Origin: Chloroflexota bacterium
GTDB lineage: Bacteria; Chloroflexota; Limnocylindria; Limnocylindrales; CSP1-4
DNA: 61,240 nucleotides
NCBI GenBank assembly: GCA_017881915.1
Contig: JADGQK010000006.1
Span: forward strand, 1 to 61,240
Direction: 5' to 3'
Positions 1 through 8,647 of this stretch are shown here, piece after piece (within the stretch, counting starts at the first letter, position 1; each line of letters opens with the position of its first letter). A program made the translations under genes and the position numbers. The notes under the pieces were generated by a model, which was given only the letters and a program-made list of their open reading frames with translations, did no database searches and was not told where the DNA came from.

Positions 1-37
1 GCATCTCGCCAGCCTGGCATTAAGAGGAGAGCACGCC

Positions 38-229
38 ATGCAGGTTCCACGTCGTCAATTTCTGCAGCTGTCAGCCGGCGCTGCCGCGCTCGCCGTGTCG
101 CGCTTCGCTTGGGCGCAAGCCTATCCATCGCGACCGGTGCACCTGATCGTGCCATTTCCGCCTGGCGGCGGCGCGGAGATCAGTGCTCGCCTGATCGGTC
201 GATGGCTATCTGAGCGACTGGGCCAGCCA
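38..229 (+). pseudogene. N-terminal fragment of a TctC/Bug-type solute-binding protein (chimeric contig edge)
   Basis: The first 64 codons read as the start of a tripartite tricarboxylate transporter periplasmic binding protein of the TctC/Bug family. There is a purine-rich ribosome site (aagaggag) before the ATG, then RRQFL and a hydrophobic signal peptide ending AWAQA, then the family's [17 protein letters not shown] segment and a WLSERLGQP helix. After about base 229 the frame turns into arginine/glycine-rich nonsense while another frame becomes a MOSC protein. Bug proteins are typical of Proteobacteria and are normally about 320 residues, so only the first fifth is present. The style (Tat-like signal, strong Shine-Dalgarno) differs from the rest of the window. 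I infer a chimeric join rather than a natural gene. Confidence 0.75.
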
Positions 230-674
230 GGCAGTACGCCTGGTCCGGCTGGACGACGAAGGCGGCGGGATCGACCGGGCCGACGAGGGCGGCGGATTCT
301 CGATCATCTCGAGTGGCTCCCTGATGGCACTGGCCGGCGCCGCGGGGCTGGATCAGCCGCTCGATCCACGGCGGTTCCGAATGTCAGCCGTCGTGAGCGG
401 GATCGAGCCGTACGCCGAAGATGCCTGGCTCGGGCGGCGGGTCCAGCTCGGCGAGGTGGTCGTCGAGGTCCGCGGCAACGTCGGGCGGTGCGCCGTCACG
501 ACCCACGACCCGACCACGGGGCGGCGCAGCCTGGATACGCTGAAGCTCCTGGCCGAGACCCGTGGGGGCCTCGAGTCGACGGAAGCCTTGCCGTTCGGCG
601 TGTTTGCCGATGTCCTCGTCCCGGGCACGATCCGCCTGGGCGATGAGGTGACCGTCCAGGACGACGGATCCTAG
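201..674 (+). CDS. MOSC-domain protein, C-terminal part only (5' end missing)
   Basis: This frame reads about 157 residues beginning [16 protein letters not shown], with no start codon that makes sense, and ending at TAG 672-674. It matches the C-terminal half of MOSC (molybdenum cofactor sulfurase C-terminal) proteins: an LSxW...VRLVR strand, a serine-rich SIISSGSL segment, the DPRRFR motif, the W-x-G-RRVQLGE turn and [16 protein letters not shown] with the conserved cysteine. MOSC proteins bind molybdenum cofactor or act in sulfur-transfer and N-oxide-reducing systems; the specific role cannot be told. The usual N-terminal beta-barrel half is absent because the contig changes identity at about 201-229. 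Its stop overlaps the convergent neighbour's stop in a CTAG palindrome. Confidence 0.7.
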   Translation, partial: DGYLSDWASQAVRLVRLDDEGGGIDRADEGGGFSIISSGSLMALAGAAGLDQPLDPRRFRMSAVVSGIEPYAEDAWLGRRVQLGEVVVEVRGNVGRCAVTTHDPTTGRRSLDTLKLLAETRGGLESTEALPFGVFADVLVPGTIRLGDEVTVQDDGS

Positions 675-2119
675 TGCGGGTGGCCGTGCTCGGCGGGGAC
701 GGCCGGCTGCTCGACTGACCGGCCGTTTGAACCTCGCTCGAGGGGGAGGCCGTGCGCGCTCCAGGCATCCATGCCGCCGGCGACCCAGCTCACCCGGCCG
801 AAACCGGCCGCGTCGAGGATCGAGGCGGCGACGCTGGCCCGGTAGCCGGCGGCGCAGATCGTGGCAATCGAGCGGTCGCGAGGCAGATCCTCGAGACGCC
901 CCAGCAGGTCGCCCGCGCCAACGTGCCAGGCGCCCGCCACATGGCCCGATTCGTACTCGCTGGCCTGGCGCACGTCGACGACGAGGGGTGCCTCCACGCC
1001 ACCGCGCTCGACCGCCTGGGCCAGCTCGTTGACCGTCAGCCGGCCGTTCGATTCGGTCGGCAGGCCGGCGCCGACCCAGGCGCCCAGGCCGCCCTCGAGG
1101 TAGCCCACGACCGACTCCTGGCCGATCCGCAGCGACTGCCGGATCGCGTCATCCCAGTCCCCGATCTCGGCCAGCACGAAGACGACCGGCCGATCGAGGT
1201 CCACCACCCAGCCGAGCCACGTGCCGAACGATGAGCCGGCCGGGATCGACAACGAGCCGGGGATGTGAGCCTGGGCAAACGCCCCGGGCTCACGCAGGTC
1301 CACGACCACGGCGCCCTGGCCTGCCCGGCCGCGCAGCTCGCCGAGCGAGACCGGCGTCGATGCCGGAATCCCACCCAGGATGCGCGGGCCGGCCTGGTTG
1401 ATCGTGCGCATCCGGGCGAAGTAGCGGGGTACGGCCGGCTGGCCGGCCAGGAGCAGCCGGGCGAACGTGTCGACATCGGCCGGCCGAAGGAGCGGGTTGT
1501 AGCGGCGCTCGAAGCCGATCGTCGAGCTCGGCGTCGAACCGATCCCGGTCGAGCACAGCGAGCCGGCGCCATGGGTCGGGAAGATGCCCACGAAGTCCTC
1601 GTTGGGCAGGATCGCGTCGTGGAGCGAGTGGAACATCGCCTCGGCATACGGGCGAGCGTTCGCCGCGCCGAGCAGGTCCGTCCGGCCGACCGCGCCGACG
1701 AGGAGCGAGCCGCCGGTGAACATCAGCACCGGCTCCTCGGCCCGGCTCGTGTCGGCGACCGTGTAGGCGACGTGCTCGGGGGTGTGCCCGGGCGTGTCGA
1801 GGACCCGGAATCTGAGCCCGCCCACCGAGCTGAAGTCGCCGTCGCGAACGGGGTGGTGCGCGTAGGCAAGCTCCGCTCCGGCCCCGATGACCACCTCCGC
1901 GCCCGTGGCGGCGGCCAGTTCCCGGGCACCCGAGACGTAATCGTTGTGGAGGTGCGTCTCGATCGCATGGCTGATCCGCAGGCCGCGCTCGCGGGCAGCA
2001 TCGACGTAGATGTCGACGTCGCGGCGCGCGTCGATCACGGCGGCCAGCCCGGCCTCCTCGTCGCCGATCAGGGTCGAGAGGTGGCCAAGCCCTTCGATCT
2101 GGAACTGCCGAATGAACAT
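671..2119 (-). CDS. Metallo-beta-lactamase fold hydrolase with two rhodanese domains
   Basis: About 482 residues. The N-terminal metallo-beta-lactamase domain carries the metal motif THLHND (usual form THxHxD), a second site DTPGHTPEH and FPTHGAGSLC; it resembles persulfide dioxygenase/ETHE1-like and polysulfide-handling enzymes. Two rhodanese domains follow. The first lacks a cysteine in its active-site loop (VVFVLAEIGDWDD), whereas the second has CAAGYRAS with the expected catalytic cysteine. A role in persulfide or thiosulfate metabolism is likely from the family; the substrate is inferred. I chose ATG 2119 rather than GTG 2128 because a TACGGT box lies 7 bases upstream of the ATG, as at other putative leaderless genes here. 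The gene converges on the MOSC fragment with a 4-base overlap. Confidence 0.85.
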   Translation of the reverse strand: MFIRQFQIEGLGHLSTLIGDEEAGLAAVIDARRDVDIYVDAARERGLRISHAIETHLHNDYVSGARELAAATGAEVVIGAGAELAYAHHPVRDGDFSSVGGLRFRVLDTPGHTPEHVAYTVADTSRAEEPVLMFTGGSLLVGAVGRTDLLGAANARPYAEAMFHSLHDAILPNEDFVGIFPTHGAGSLCSTGIGSTPSSTIGFERRYNPLLRPADVDTFARLLLAGQPAVPRYFARMRTINQAGPRILGGIPASTPVSLGELRGRAGQGAVVVDLREPGAFAQAHIPGSLSIPAGSSFGTWLGWVVDLDRPVVFVLAEIGDWDDAIRQSLRIGQESVVGYLEGGLGAWVGAGLPTESNGRLTVNELAQAVERGGVEAPLVVDVRQASEYESGHVAGAWHVGAGDLLGRLEDLPRDRSIATICAAGYRASVAASILDAAGFGRVSWVAGGMDAWSAHGLPLERGSNGRSVEQPAVPAEHGHPH

Positions 2120-2126
2120 CTTCCGC

Positions 2127-2132
2127 ACCGTA
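2127..2132 (-). promoter_or_regulatory. -10-like box TACGGT for the MBL/rhodanese gene, leaderless spacing
   Basis: On the minus strand GCTACGGT ends 7 bases before ATG 2119. The TANNNT form and distance match the other candidates in this window. No convincing -35 element is visible. Confidence 0.4.
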
Positions 2133-2192
2133 GCACGAGGAGGACCTCCGGCAGGGGGTGAATACCCGCGGGTGGCCGCCAGGCCCAGCGAG

Positions 2193-2942
2193 CTACATCA
2201 TCACCAGGCCGCCGTCGACGGCCAGCACCTGGCCGGTGATGTAGGCCGCCTCGTCCGACGCGAGGAAGGCCACGGCATTGGCAACCTCGTCGGCCGTGCC
2301 GAAGCGGCCGAGCGGCGTCGCGGCGGTGATCTGGGCGAGCAGCGCCTCAGGCAAATCCTGGGTCAGCTCGGTCAGGACGAAGCCCGGCGCCACCGCATTA
2401 GCCGTGATCCCGCGGCTGGCCAGCTCGCGCGCCGTGGCCTTGGTCAGGCCGATCAACCCCGCCTTGGCCGCCGAGTAGTTCGCCTGGCCGGTCTGGCCGG
2501 CCTGGCCGGAGACGCTCGTGATGTTGATGATCCGGCCACGCCTGGCCTTGAGCATCGACCGGGTGACCGCCTTCGTCGCGTAGAACGCCCCGAACAGGTT
2601 CGTCTCGAGGACCTCGCGCCACGCGTCGACGCTCATCCGCATGATCAGGTCGTCCCTGGTGATCCCGGCGTTGTTGACCAGGATGTCGACCTTGCCGTAT
2701 GCCTCGAGCGCGGCCTTGACCAGGCTCTCGGCCGCCGCCGGATCGGCGACGTCGCCCTGGTGGGCGATCGCCCGGCGACCGATGGCCTCGACCGCGGCCA
2801 CCGTGTCGGCCGCCGCCAGGGCGTTGCCGCGGAAGCTGAAGGCGATATCGGCACCCTGCCCGGCGAGCCGGAGGACGATCGCCCGCCCGATCCCGCGTGA
2901 GCCCCCGGTGACCACGGCGCAGCGGCCGGACAGATCGATCAT
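2193..2942 (-). CDS. fabG: 3-oxoacyl-[acyl-carrier-protein] reductase FabG
   Basis: This 249-residue short-chain dehydrogenase carries out the NADPH-dependent reduction of 3-oxoacyl-ACP in type II fatty-acid synthesis. It shows the nucleotide motif TGGSRGIG near residue 12, NNAG around residue 90, catalytic Ser (ITSVSG), and YSAAK for the Tyr/Lys pair, and it ends VDGGLVMM, the usual FabG tail. The length is standard. The start is ATG 2940-2942, preceded by an AGGAG ribosome site 8-9 bases upstream; longer readings are out-of-family. It is the last gene of the fatty-acid operon, 34 bases after fabH. Confidence 0.95.
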   Translation of the reverse strand: MIDLSGRCAVVTGGSRGIGRAIVLRLAGQGADIAFSFRGNALAAADTVAAVEAIGRRAIAHQGDVADPAAAESLVKAALEAYGKVDILVNNAGITRDDLIMRMSVDAWREVLETNLFGAFYATKAVTRSMLKARRGRIINITSVSGQAGQTGQANYSAAKAGLIGLTKATARELASRGITANAVAPGFVLTELTQDLPEALLAQITAATPLGRFGTADEVANAVAFLASDEAAYITGQVLAVDGGLVMM

Positions 2943-2976
2943 GGCTGATCTCCTCGAGGAGCTGCCGGGTCGCCGC

Positions 2977-4176
2977 TCAGCGCGGCGTCGGGTGGGCCGC
3001 CGGTTCGGGTTCGCCGGGGACGACGTCGGACAGGTCGAGCGGGACGGGACCGGGTCGGGCAAGGATCTCGGCAAGGGCGTCAGGGATCGGGTCGACCGAG
3101 TCCCAATCGACCGGCGGGCGGACCCGGATCGAGTCCGGCGACACGGCTTCGCCGAGGGTGCCGCGGGCAGGATCTGCGGTCCACTCGATCGCCACCGCGC
3201 CGGAGGTGAAGCCCGCCCCGAAGGCAACGATGACGATCCGCCCGCCCTTCCTGATCCGGCCGCTGTTGGCCGCCTCGGCCAGGGCAATCGGGATCGAGGC
3301 GGCAGAGGTGTTGCCGTAGCGGTCAACGTTCACGAACATCCGGTCCATCGACAGGTCGAGGCCCCTGGCCACCGCCTCGATGATCCGCACGTTGGCCTGG
3401 TGGGGAATGATCAGGTCGATGTCGGCCAGTTGCAGGCCGGCGTGGTCGATCGCGGCCAGCGCCGTGCTGACCAGGGTCCGCGTCGCGAAACGGTATGTTT
3501 CGCGACCCTCCATCCGGATGTAGTGCTCGCCCCGGGCGATCGTTTCGGCCGACGGCGGGCTCTTCGAACCGCCTGACGGCAGCCAGATCATGTAGGCGCC
3601 CTGGGGTTCGGTGGTCAACTCGATTCCGAGGCCGCCGCCGGGCTCGTTGGACGCCGACAGGACCACCGCCCCGGCGCCGTCGCCGAACAGGATGCAGGTG
3701 TTGCGGTCCGTGTAGTCGAGGAAGCGCGTGAGCAGCTCCGCGCCGATCACGAGGACGTGACGGGCCATCCCGCTCGTGATGTAGGCCTGCGCCGTCGCAT
3801 AGCCGTAGACGAAGCCCGAGCAGGCGGCCGCGATGTCCATCGCCACGGCGCGGGTGTTGCCGATCGCCTCCTTGACGAGCGCGGCGGTGGCCGGCATCCA
3901 GTAGTCGGGTGTGAGCGTGGCGAGCAGGATCAGGTCGATCTCATCCGCGCCGATCCCGGCCACCGCGATGGCCCGTTTCGCGGCCACGGCCGCCATCGAG
4001 GCCGTGGTCTCGTGGGCCGCGGCGACCCGCCGCTCACGAATACCCGTCCGGCTCACGATCCACTCGTCGGACGTGTCGACCATCCGCTCGAGATCGGCGT
4101 TGGTCAGGACGCCGGCCGGGGCATACCGGCCCCAGCCGGTCAGGTGGGCGAAGCGGGGGCGCGAGTCCACGGTCAC
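2977..4176 (-). CDS. fabH: 3-oxoacyl-[ACP] synthase III FabH with C-terminal extension
   Basis: FabH starts fatty-acid chains by condensing an acyl-CoA with malonyl-ACP. The catalytic triad is visible: Cys119 in AAACSG, His259 in PHQAN and Asn289 in GNTSAAS. The thiolase-like core ends near residue 335 (GAVAIEW). The protein is 399 residues, about 60-70 longer than usual, because of an acidic, proline-rich tail without recognised motifs. The GTG start overlaps the accB stop (GTGA), implying translational coupling. Substrate preference (acetyl or branched primer) cannot be read from the sequence. Confidence 0.94.
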   Translation of the reverse strand: MTVDSRPRFAHLTGWGRYAPAGVLTNADLERMVDTSDEWIVSRTGIRERRVAAAHETTASMAAVAAKRAIAVAGIGADEIDLILLATLTPDYWMPATAALVKEAIGNTRAVAMDIAAACSGFVYGYATAQAYITSGMARHVLVIGAELLTRFLDYTDRNTCILFGDGAGAVVLSASNEPGGGLGIELTTEPQGAYMIWLPSGGSKSPPSAETIARGEHYIRMEGRETYRFATRTLVSTALAAIDHAGLQLADIDLIIPHQANVRIIEAVARGLDLSMDRMFVNVDRYGNTSAASIPIALAEAANSGRIRKGGRIVIVAFGAGFTSGAVAIEWTADPARGTLGEAVSPDSIRVRPPVDWDSVDPIPDALAEILARPGPVPLDLSDVVPGEPEPAAHPTPR

Positions 4177-4730
4177 AGGGGCTCCACCTCGACGAGTGGC
4201 TGGCGAGCCTTGACCAGCTGGCCGCTCTCCGCGACCACCTTGACGACCCGTCCGGCCAGGTCCGACTTGATCTCATTGAACAGCTTCATCGCCTCGATCA
4301 GGCCGATCACCTGCCCGATCGCAACCTCGCCCCCGGCCTGGACGTAGGCTGCCGAGCCGGGAGCGGGCGAGGCATAGAAGATCCCGGTGAGCGGCGCCTT
4401 GACCGACGGGCGGGCGACGTTGGCACCTGTTCCAGCCGAGCCCCTGGCTCCGTCGGCCACGGGAGGCGCCACCTCGGCCGAGCCGGGATCGCCGGCCGAG
4501 GCGGAGAGCCGCAACGCGGCCGGCTTGCGCAGGACCAGGCCGGTCCCGCCAGCCTCCACTTCGAGCTCGGTCAGCTCGCTTCGTTCGAGCAGCGCAGCGA
4601 GCCGATCGACCAGGCCCAACAGCGATCGATCGGCGCCGGCCAGCTCGGTGGCCGCCGGTGTCGCCGACCCGGCTGGGGTCGCTGCGGGTCCGGCAGCGAC
4701 TGCCGTGTCCGGGGCGCGGTCGTCGGTCAT
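4173..4730 (-). CDS. accB: Biotin carboxyl carrier protein of acetyl-CoA carboxylase
   Basis: At 185 residues, this is the carrier that shuttles carboxybiotin between AccC and AccA/AccD. Its C-terminal biotinyl domain contains the acceptor motif EAMKL with Lys149, in the usual context GLIEAMKLFNEIKSDLAG. An N-terminal helix precedes an Ala/Pro-rich linker (residues about 75-110), as in ordinary BCCPs. It sits between fabF and fabH with 4-base overlaps on both sides. A second, lysine-less homologue lies in the same operon at 8647-9183, so this one is the functional biotin acceptor, presumably modified by the BirA encoded at 12307-13239. Confidence 0.95.
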   Translation of the reverse strand: MTDDRAPDTAVAAGPAATPAGSATPAATELAGADRSLLGLVDRLAALLERSELTELEVEAGGTGLVLRKPAALRLSASAGDPGSAEVAPPVADGARGSAGTGANVARPSVKAPLTGIFYASPAPGSAAYVQAGGEVAIGQVIGLIEAMKLFNEIKSDLAGRVVKVVAESGQLVKARQPLVEVEPL

Positions 4731-5986
4731 CCCGCGTACCGGGTGAAGATCAGGGCCGTGTTCTGGCCACCGAATCCGAACGAGTTGCTGAGGGCCGTCC
4801 TGATCTCACGATGGCCCGCCACGAGGGGCGTCAGGTCGAGCCCTTCGGCCAGTGGGTCGGGGTCGGTCAGGTTGACCGTCGGTGGCACGATCCCGGTCCG
4901 GATCGACTGGATCGTGACCACGGCCTCGATCGCTCCGGCGGCGCCCAGGGTGTGGCCGAGCATCGACTTGTTGGCGGTCACCGCCACCTCCGGCGCCCGG
5001 TCGCCGAAGATCGTCCGGATGGCCATCAGCTCGGCCTTGTCGCCCTCCGGCGTCGAGGTTGCGTGGGCATTGAGGTGATCGATCGCGGCCGCCGTGAGGC
5101 CCGCCTTCTCGAGCGCTCGGCGAGCGGCGCGGACGGCGCCGCTGCCACCGGCGGCCGGCAGGGTCATGTGGGAGGCGTCTGCGGTCGCGCCGTAGCCGAC
5201 CAGCTCGGCCAGTGGTTCGGCACCACGAGCCTGGGCGTGCTCGAGCTCTTCGAGGACGAGGATCCCGCAGCCCTCGCCGATCACGAAGCCATCACGCCCG
5301 GCGTCGAACGGGCGCGAGGCCCCGGCCGGGTCGTCATTCCGGGTGGACAGGGCGCGCATCGCGCAGAAGCCGGCGACGAGCGCCTCCTGGACCCCGGCCT
5401 CGGCACCGCCGGCGACCATCACGTCAGCGTCACCACGCCGGATGATCTCCCACGACTCACCGATCGCGTGACCGCCGGTGGCGCAGGCCGACACGATCGC
5501 GAAGTTCGGCCCAAGGGCTCCGAACGTGATCGACAGCTGACCGGCTCCGACGTTCGGGATCGCCATCGGCACGAAGAATGGGCTGACCCGGTCGGGACCG
5601 CGGGTGGCGTTGATCGTGATCTGTTCGCACAGCGTGTTCACGCCGCCGAGCCCGGTCCCAAGGATGATCCCGGTCGCCTCAGCGAGGCTGCCTTCGAGGC
5701 GGCCCGGCAGCCCGGCCGAATCGAGAGCCTCGCGGGCCGCGACCAGGCCGAACTGGGTGTAGCGGTCCGCGCGGCGGATCTCCTTGCGGTCAAGGACATG
5801 GCTGGGGTCGAAGTCCAGCACCGAGGCGGCGATCTTCGAATCGGTCCGCTCAGGGTCGAACGAATCGATCCGGCGGACGCCTGAGCGGCCGGCCACGAGA
5901 CCGGTCCAGGTGGCCTCGACGCCGATCCCCACGGCCGACACGACGCCCATCCCGGTGACGACGACGCGGCGCTCGGACCGGCTCAC
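4727..5986 (-). CDS. fabF: 3-oxoacyl-[ACP] synthase II FabF
   Basis: This 419-residue ketoacyl synthase elongates acyl-ACP with malonyl-ACP. The Cys-His-His triad is intact: Cys168 in VSACATG, His308 in NAHATSTPEGD and His345 in SMLGHTLGAAGA. The N-terminus RRVVVTGMGVVSAVG and the tail NSFGFGGQNTALIF are typical. The GTG start overlaps the preceding phosphoesterase stop (GTGA), and the 3' end overlaps accB by 4 bases. It is the only chain-elongating synthase in the window. Confidence 0.96.
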   Translation of the reverse strand: MSRSERRVVVTGMGVVSAVGIGVEATWTGLVAGRSGVRRIDSFDPERTDSKIAASVLDFDPSHVLDRKEIRRADRYTQFGLVAAREALDSAGLPGRLEGSLAEATGIILGTGLGGVNTLCEQITINATRGPDRVSPFFVPMAIPNVGAGQLSITFGALGPNFAIVSACATGGHAIGESWEIIRRGDADVMVAGGAEAGVQEALVAGFCAMRALSTRNDDPAGASRPFDAGRDGFVIGEGCGILVLEELEHAQARGAEPLAELVGYGATADASHMTLPAAGGSGAVRAARRALEKAGLTAAAIDHLNAHATSTPEGDKAELMAIRTIFGDRAPEVAVTANKSMLGHTLGAAGAIEAVVTIQSIRTGIVPPTVNLTDPDPLAEGLDLTPLVAGHREIRTALSNSFGFGGQNTALIFTRYAG

Positions 5987-6726
5987 CGGACGAGCTTCCC
6001 GGTGCGCACCGTGGCCGCCCGATAGACGTCACCGGGCAGGCCTCGAACCGACAGCGCGTTGCTCACTGCCAGGGCGTCGAACTCGGCCCGTCGGATCTCG
6101 CCGCCGACCTGCCCGGCATCGACATCGACCAGGGCCCATGACGCCGTCGGCTCGCCGTCGAAGACGTAGCCGGCGCTGCCGGCATTGACGATCAGCTTCC
6201 AGCCCAGGTCGCGGACCTCGGGCAGGTGGGTATGGCCGCAGCAGATGACCCGGGCATCGGTCCGCGCTGCCCGCTCGATCGTCACGTTCGGGTCGAGGGC
6301 ACCGTCGAAGCCCTCGGTCTGCGAGCCGGGCGAGGCGTGGGTCGCCAGGAGGAGCATCTCCCCGACCCGCAGCCGGCGTTCGGACGGCAGGCGGCGGAGC
6401 CAATCGATCCGCTCCTGGCCAAGCTCGTCATGGGCCCACTCGGCCGCGGATCGGATCGACTCGGGAACGCCATCCATCAGCGACGGGAAGGCCGCCGCGT
6501 AGTCGAAGTCGGCCACGGCGATGTCGGTATTGCCGGCCACGACGAGCGCGCCCTCGGATTCGAGCTCGCGGATCGCGTCAACGACACCGACCGGGTCGGG
6601 GCCGTTGAGGACGAGGTCGCCGCAGATCATCACGCCGTCGGGCTGTTCCTTCTTCAGCGCAGCCCGGACCGCCTCGAGCGCGAGAAGGTTGCCGTGGACG
6701 TCGCTGAGGACCGCGATCCGGGCCAT
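5983..6726 (-). CDS. Calcineurin-like metallophosphoesterase (YfcE/MJ0936-type)
   Basis: A 247-residue protein with the full set of metallophosphoesterase motifs: SDVHGN at residues 8-13, GDLVLNGPD, GNTD, a lone His in LATHASPG, and CGHTHLP. These bind a dinuclear metal centre. Relatives hydrolyse phosphodiesters or phosphomonoesters of unsettled physiological substrate. It is embedded between fabZ and fabF with 1- and 4-base overlaps, so it is co-expressed with lipid synthesis; a phospholipid-related or cofactor-related substrate is possible but not shown. Confidence 0.85.
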   Translation of the reverse strand: MARIAVLSDVHGNLLALEAVRAALKKEQPDGVMICGDLVLNGPDPVGVVDAIRELESEGALVVAGNTDIAVADFDYAAAFPSLMDGVPESIRSAAEWAHDELGQERIDWLRRLPSERRLRVGEMLLLATHASPGSQTEGFDGALDPNVTIERAARTDARVICCGHTHLPEVRDLGWKLIVNAGSAGYVFDGEPTASWALVDVDAGQVGGEIRRAEFDALAVSNALSVRGLPGDVYRAATVRTGKLVR

Positions 6727-7235
6727 CAGCGCAGCACCGAGGCATCCGGGATGATGAAGCTGAGCGTGGCCTGGCAGGCGACCTCACCGTCCACGGTGGC
6801 CGTCCCCAGGCCGCGGCCGAAGCGTCGTCCGAGCTTGTCCATCGTGACCTCGAGTCGGAGGATGTCGCCCGGGCTGACGACGCGCTTGAAGCGGCAGTCG
6901 TCGATCCCGCCGAACAGGCCGATCCGGTCACCGAACCCGGGTTGCTTGGCCACGAAGACGGCCATCGTCTGGGCCAGCGCCTCCACCTGAAGCACGCCGG
7001 GCATCACCGGCAGCCCGGGAAAGTGGCCCTGGAAGAACCACTCCGTGGCCGTCACCGCCTTGATTCCGACGATCCGGCGGGCCGCCTCGTCGTACTCGAC
7101 GATCCGGTCGACAAGCAGGAACGGCCAACGATGCGGAATCAGTCCCTCGATCTCACGGATCGTATGGACGATGGCAGGCGAGGTTTCGGTCACGGGCGGC
7201 TCCATGGGACTGGCTTGGGGAAGTGTGCCGGGCAC
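6726..7235 (-). CDS. fabZ: 3-hydroxyacyl-[ACP] dehydratase FabZ
   Basis: A hot-dog-fold dehydratase that removes water from 3-hydroxyacyl-ACP. It shows the FabZ signature IPHRWPFLLVDR, catalytic His71 in GHFPGLPVMPG and Glu85 in VLQVEALAQ. The 169-residue reading from GTG 7235 has a GAGG ribosome site about 6 bases upstream; an internal ATG at 7205 would give 159 residues, nearer the family length, so the start is uncertain. It lies 44 bases after accC and its stop overlaps the phosphoesterase start (TGATG). Confidence 0.93.
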   Translation of the reverse strand: MPGTLPQASPMEPPVTETSPAIVHTIREIEGLIPHRWPFLLVDRIVEYDEAARRIVGIKAVTATEWFFQGHFPGLPVMPGVLQVEALAQTMAVFVAKQPGFGDRIGLFGGIDDCRFKRVVSPGDILRLEVTMDKLGRRFGRGLGTATVDGEVACQATLSFIIPDASVLR

Positions 7236-7279
7236 GCGTCGCCTCGTGCGGGGGATTCAGTGCAGGTCTGCAACGCGGC

Positions 7280-8647
7280 TCATCGTGCAGCTGCAGCCAG
7301 GAAGGCGGCCGAACCGACCCGGTCCACGAAGTTCGTGGTCATCTGCCCGGCCAGGAAGATCTCATTGCGGAGGAGGGCCTGGTGGATCGCGATATTCGTG
7401 ACGACGCCGTCGACCACCAGCTCGTCGAGGGCAACCAACGAACGGGCAATCGCAGTCGGACGGTCCGGTCCCCACACGATCACCTTGCCCAGGAGCGAGT
7501 CGTAGAACGATGGCACTTCGTAGCCGGTGAACAGATGGCTGTCAACCCGGACGCCCGGGCCGCCGGGGGCCACATAGCGCTCGACAACGCCAGTGCTCGG
7601 CCGGAAGTCGTGCCGGCTGTCCTCGGCATTGATCCGGAATTCCAGGGCATGGCCGCGCACGCTCACGTCAGCCTGGCTGAAGCCGAGGGGCTCCCCCGCT
7701 GCGATCCGGATCTGGGTCACGACGAGGTCGATCCCGGTCAGCATCTCGGTCACCGGGTGCTCGACCTGGATGCGGCAGTTGATCTCGATGAAATAGGCGT
7801 TGCCGACGGGATCGACGAGAAACTCGAGGGTACCCACGTTCTCGTAGCCGGCCGCGACGACGGCCTTGAGGGCCCGCTCTGCGAGCTCCTTCCGGGCGGC
7901 GTCGCCGAGAGCCGGCGTGGGGGCCTCCTCGAGAAACTTCTGGTGACGACGCTGGACGGAGCAGTCGCGCTCGCCCAGATGGACCCCGTGGCCGAACCGG
8001 TCGACCGCCACCTGGACCTCTACGTGGCGGTTGTCGTCGAGCCATTTCTCCAGGTACAGCGAGTCGTCGCCAAACGCCGCGCGGGCTTCCGAGCGGCAGA
8101 TCTTGAGGGCGGCCTCGAGCTCGCGCGGCGTGCGCACCATGCGCATGCCCTTGCCACCACCACCGGCCGACGGCTTGATCAGGACCGGATAACCGATCCG
8201 TTGCGCCTCTTCCAGCCCATGGAGGTCGTCGCGGAGCATCCCGTTCGAACCGGGGATCGTGGCCAGGCCGTGGGCGCCGAGCAGCCGGCGGGTCGCCTCC
8301 TTGCTGGCGAAGCGCTCGAGGACCTGGGGCGGTGGTCCAATGAACGTGAGGCGATGGGCGCGGACCACCTCGGCAAACCCTTCGTCCTCGGACAGGAAGC
8401 CGTAGCCGGGATGGATCGCGTCGCAGCCGGAGACGATCGCGGCGCTGATCACCGCCGGCGCCAGCAGATAGCTCCGCTTGGCATCGGCCGGGCCGATGCA
8501 AATCGCCTCGTCCGCCTGCTGCACCGCGAGGCTCTCGCGGTCGGCTTCGCTGTAGGCCACGACCGCCTCCACGCCAAGGGTCCGGCAGGCGCGCAGGATC
8601 CGGACGGCGATCTCGCCCCGGTTGGCGATCAGGATCTTCGAGAACAT
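7280..8647 (-). CDS. accC: Biotin carboxylase subunit of acetyl-CoA carboxylase
   Basis: This 455-residue ATP-grasp enzyme carboxylates the biotin on BCCP using ATP and bicarbonate. It contains the N-terminal KILIANRGEIAVRI, the glycine-rich ATP lid KPSAGGGGKGMR, the HRxHQKFLEE region and EINCRIQVEHPVTEM. Length and domain order (biotin carboxylase N, ATP-grasp, C) are standard. The ATG overlaps the stop of the accB-like gene (TGATG). Confidence 0.96.
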   Translation of the reverse strand: MFSKILIANRGEIAVRILRACRTLGVEAVVAYSEADRESLAVQQADEAICIGPADAKRSYLLAPAVISAAIVSGCDAIHPGYGFLSEDEGFAEVVRAHRLTFIGPPPQVLERFASKEATRRLLGAHGLATIPGSNGMLRDDLHGLEEAQRIGYPVLIKPSAGGGGKGMRMVRTPRELEAALKICRSEARAAFGDDSLYLEKWLDDNRHVEVQVAVDRFGHGVHLGERDCSVQRRHQKFLEEAPTPALGDAARKELAERALKAVVAAGYENVGTLEFLVDPVGNAYFIEINCRIQVEHPVTEMLTGIDLVVTQIRIAAGEPLGFSQADVSVRGHALEFRINAEDSRHDFRPSTGVVERYVAPGGPGVRVDSHLFTGYEVPSFYDSLLGKVIVWGPDRPTAIARSLVALDELVVDGVVTNIAIHQALLRNEIFLAGQMTTNFVDRVGSAAFLAAAAR

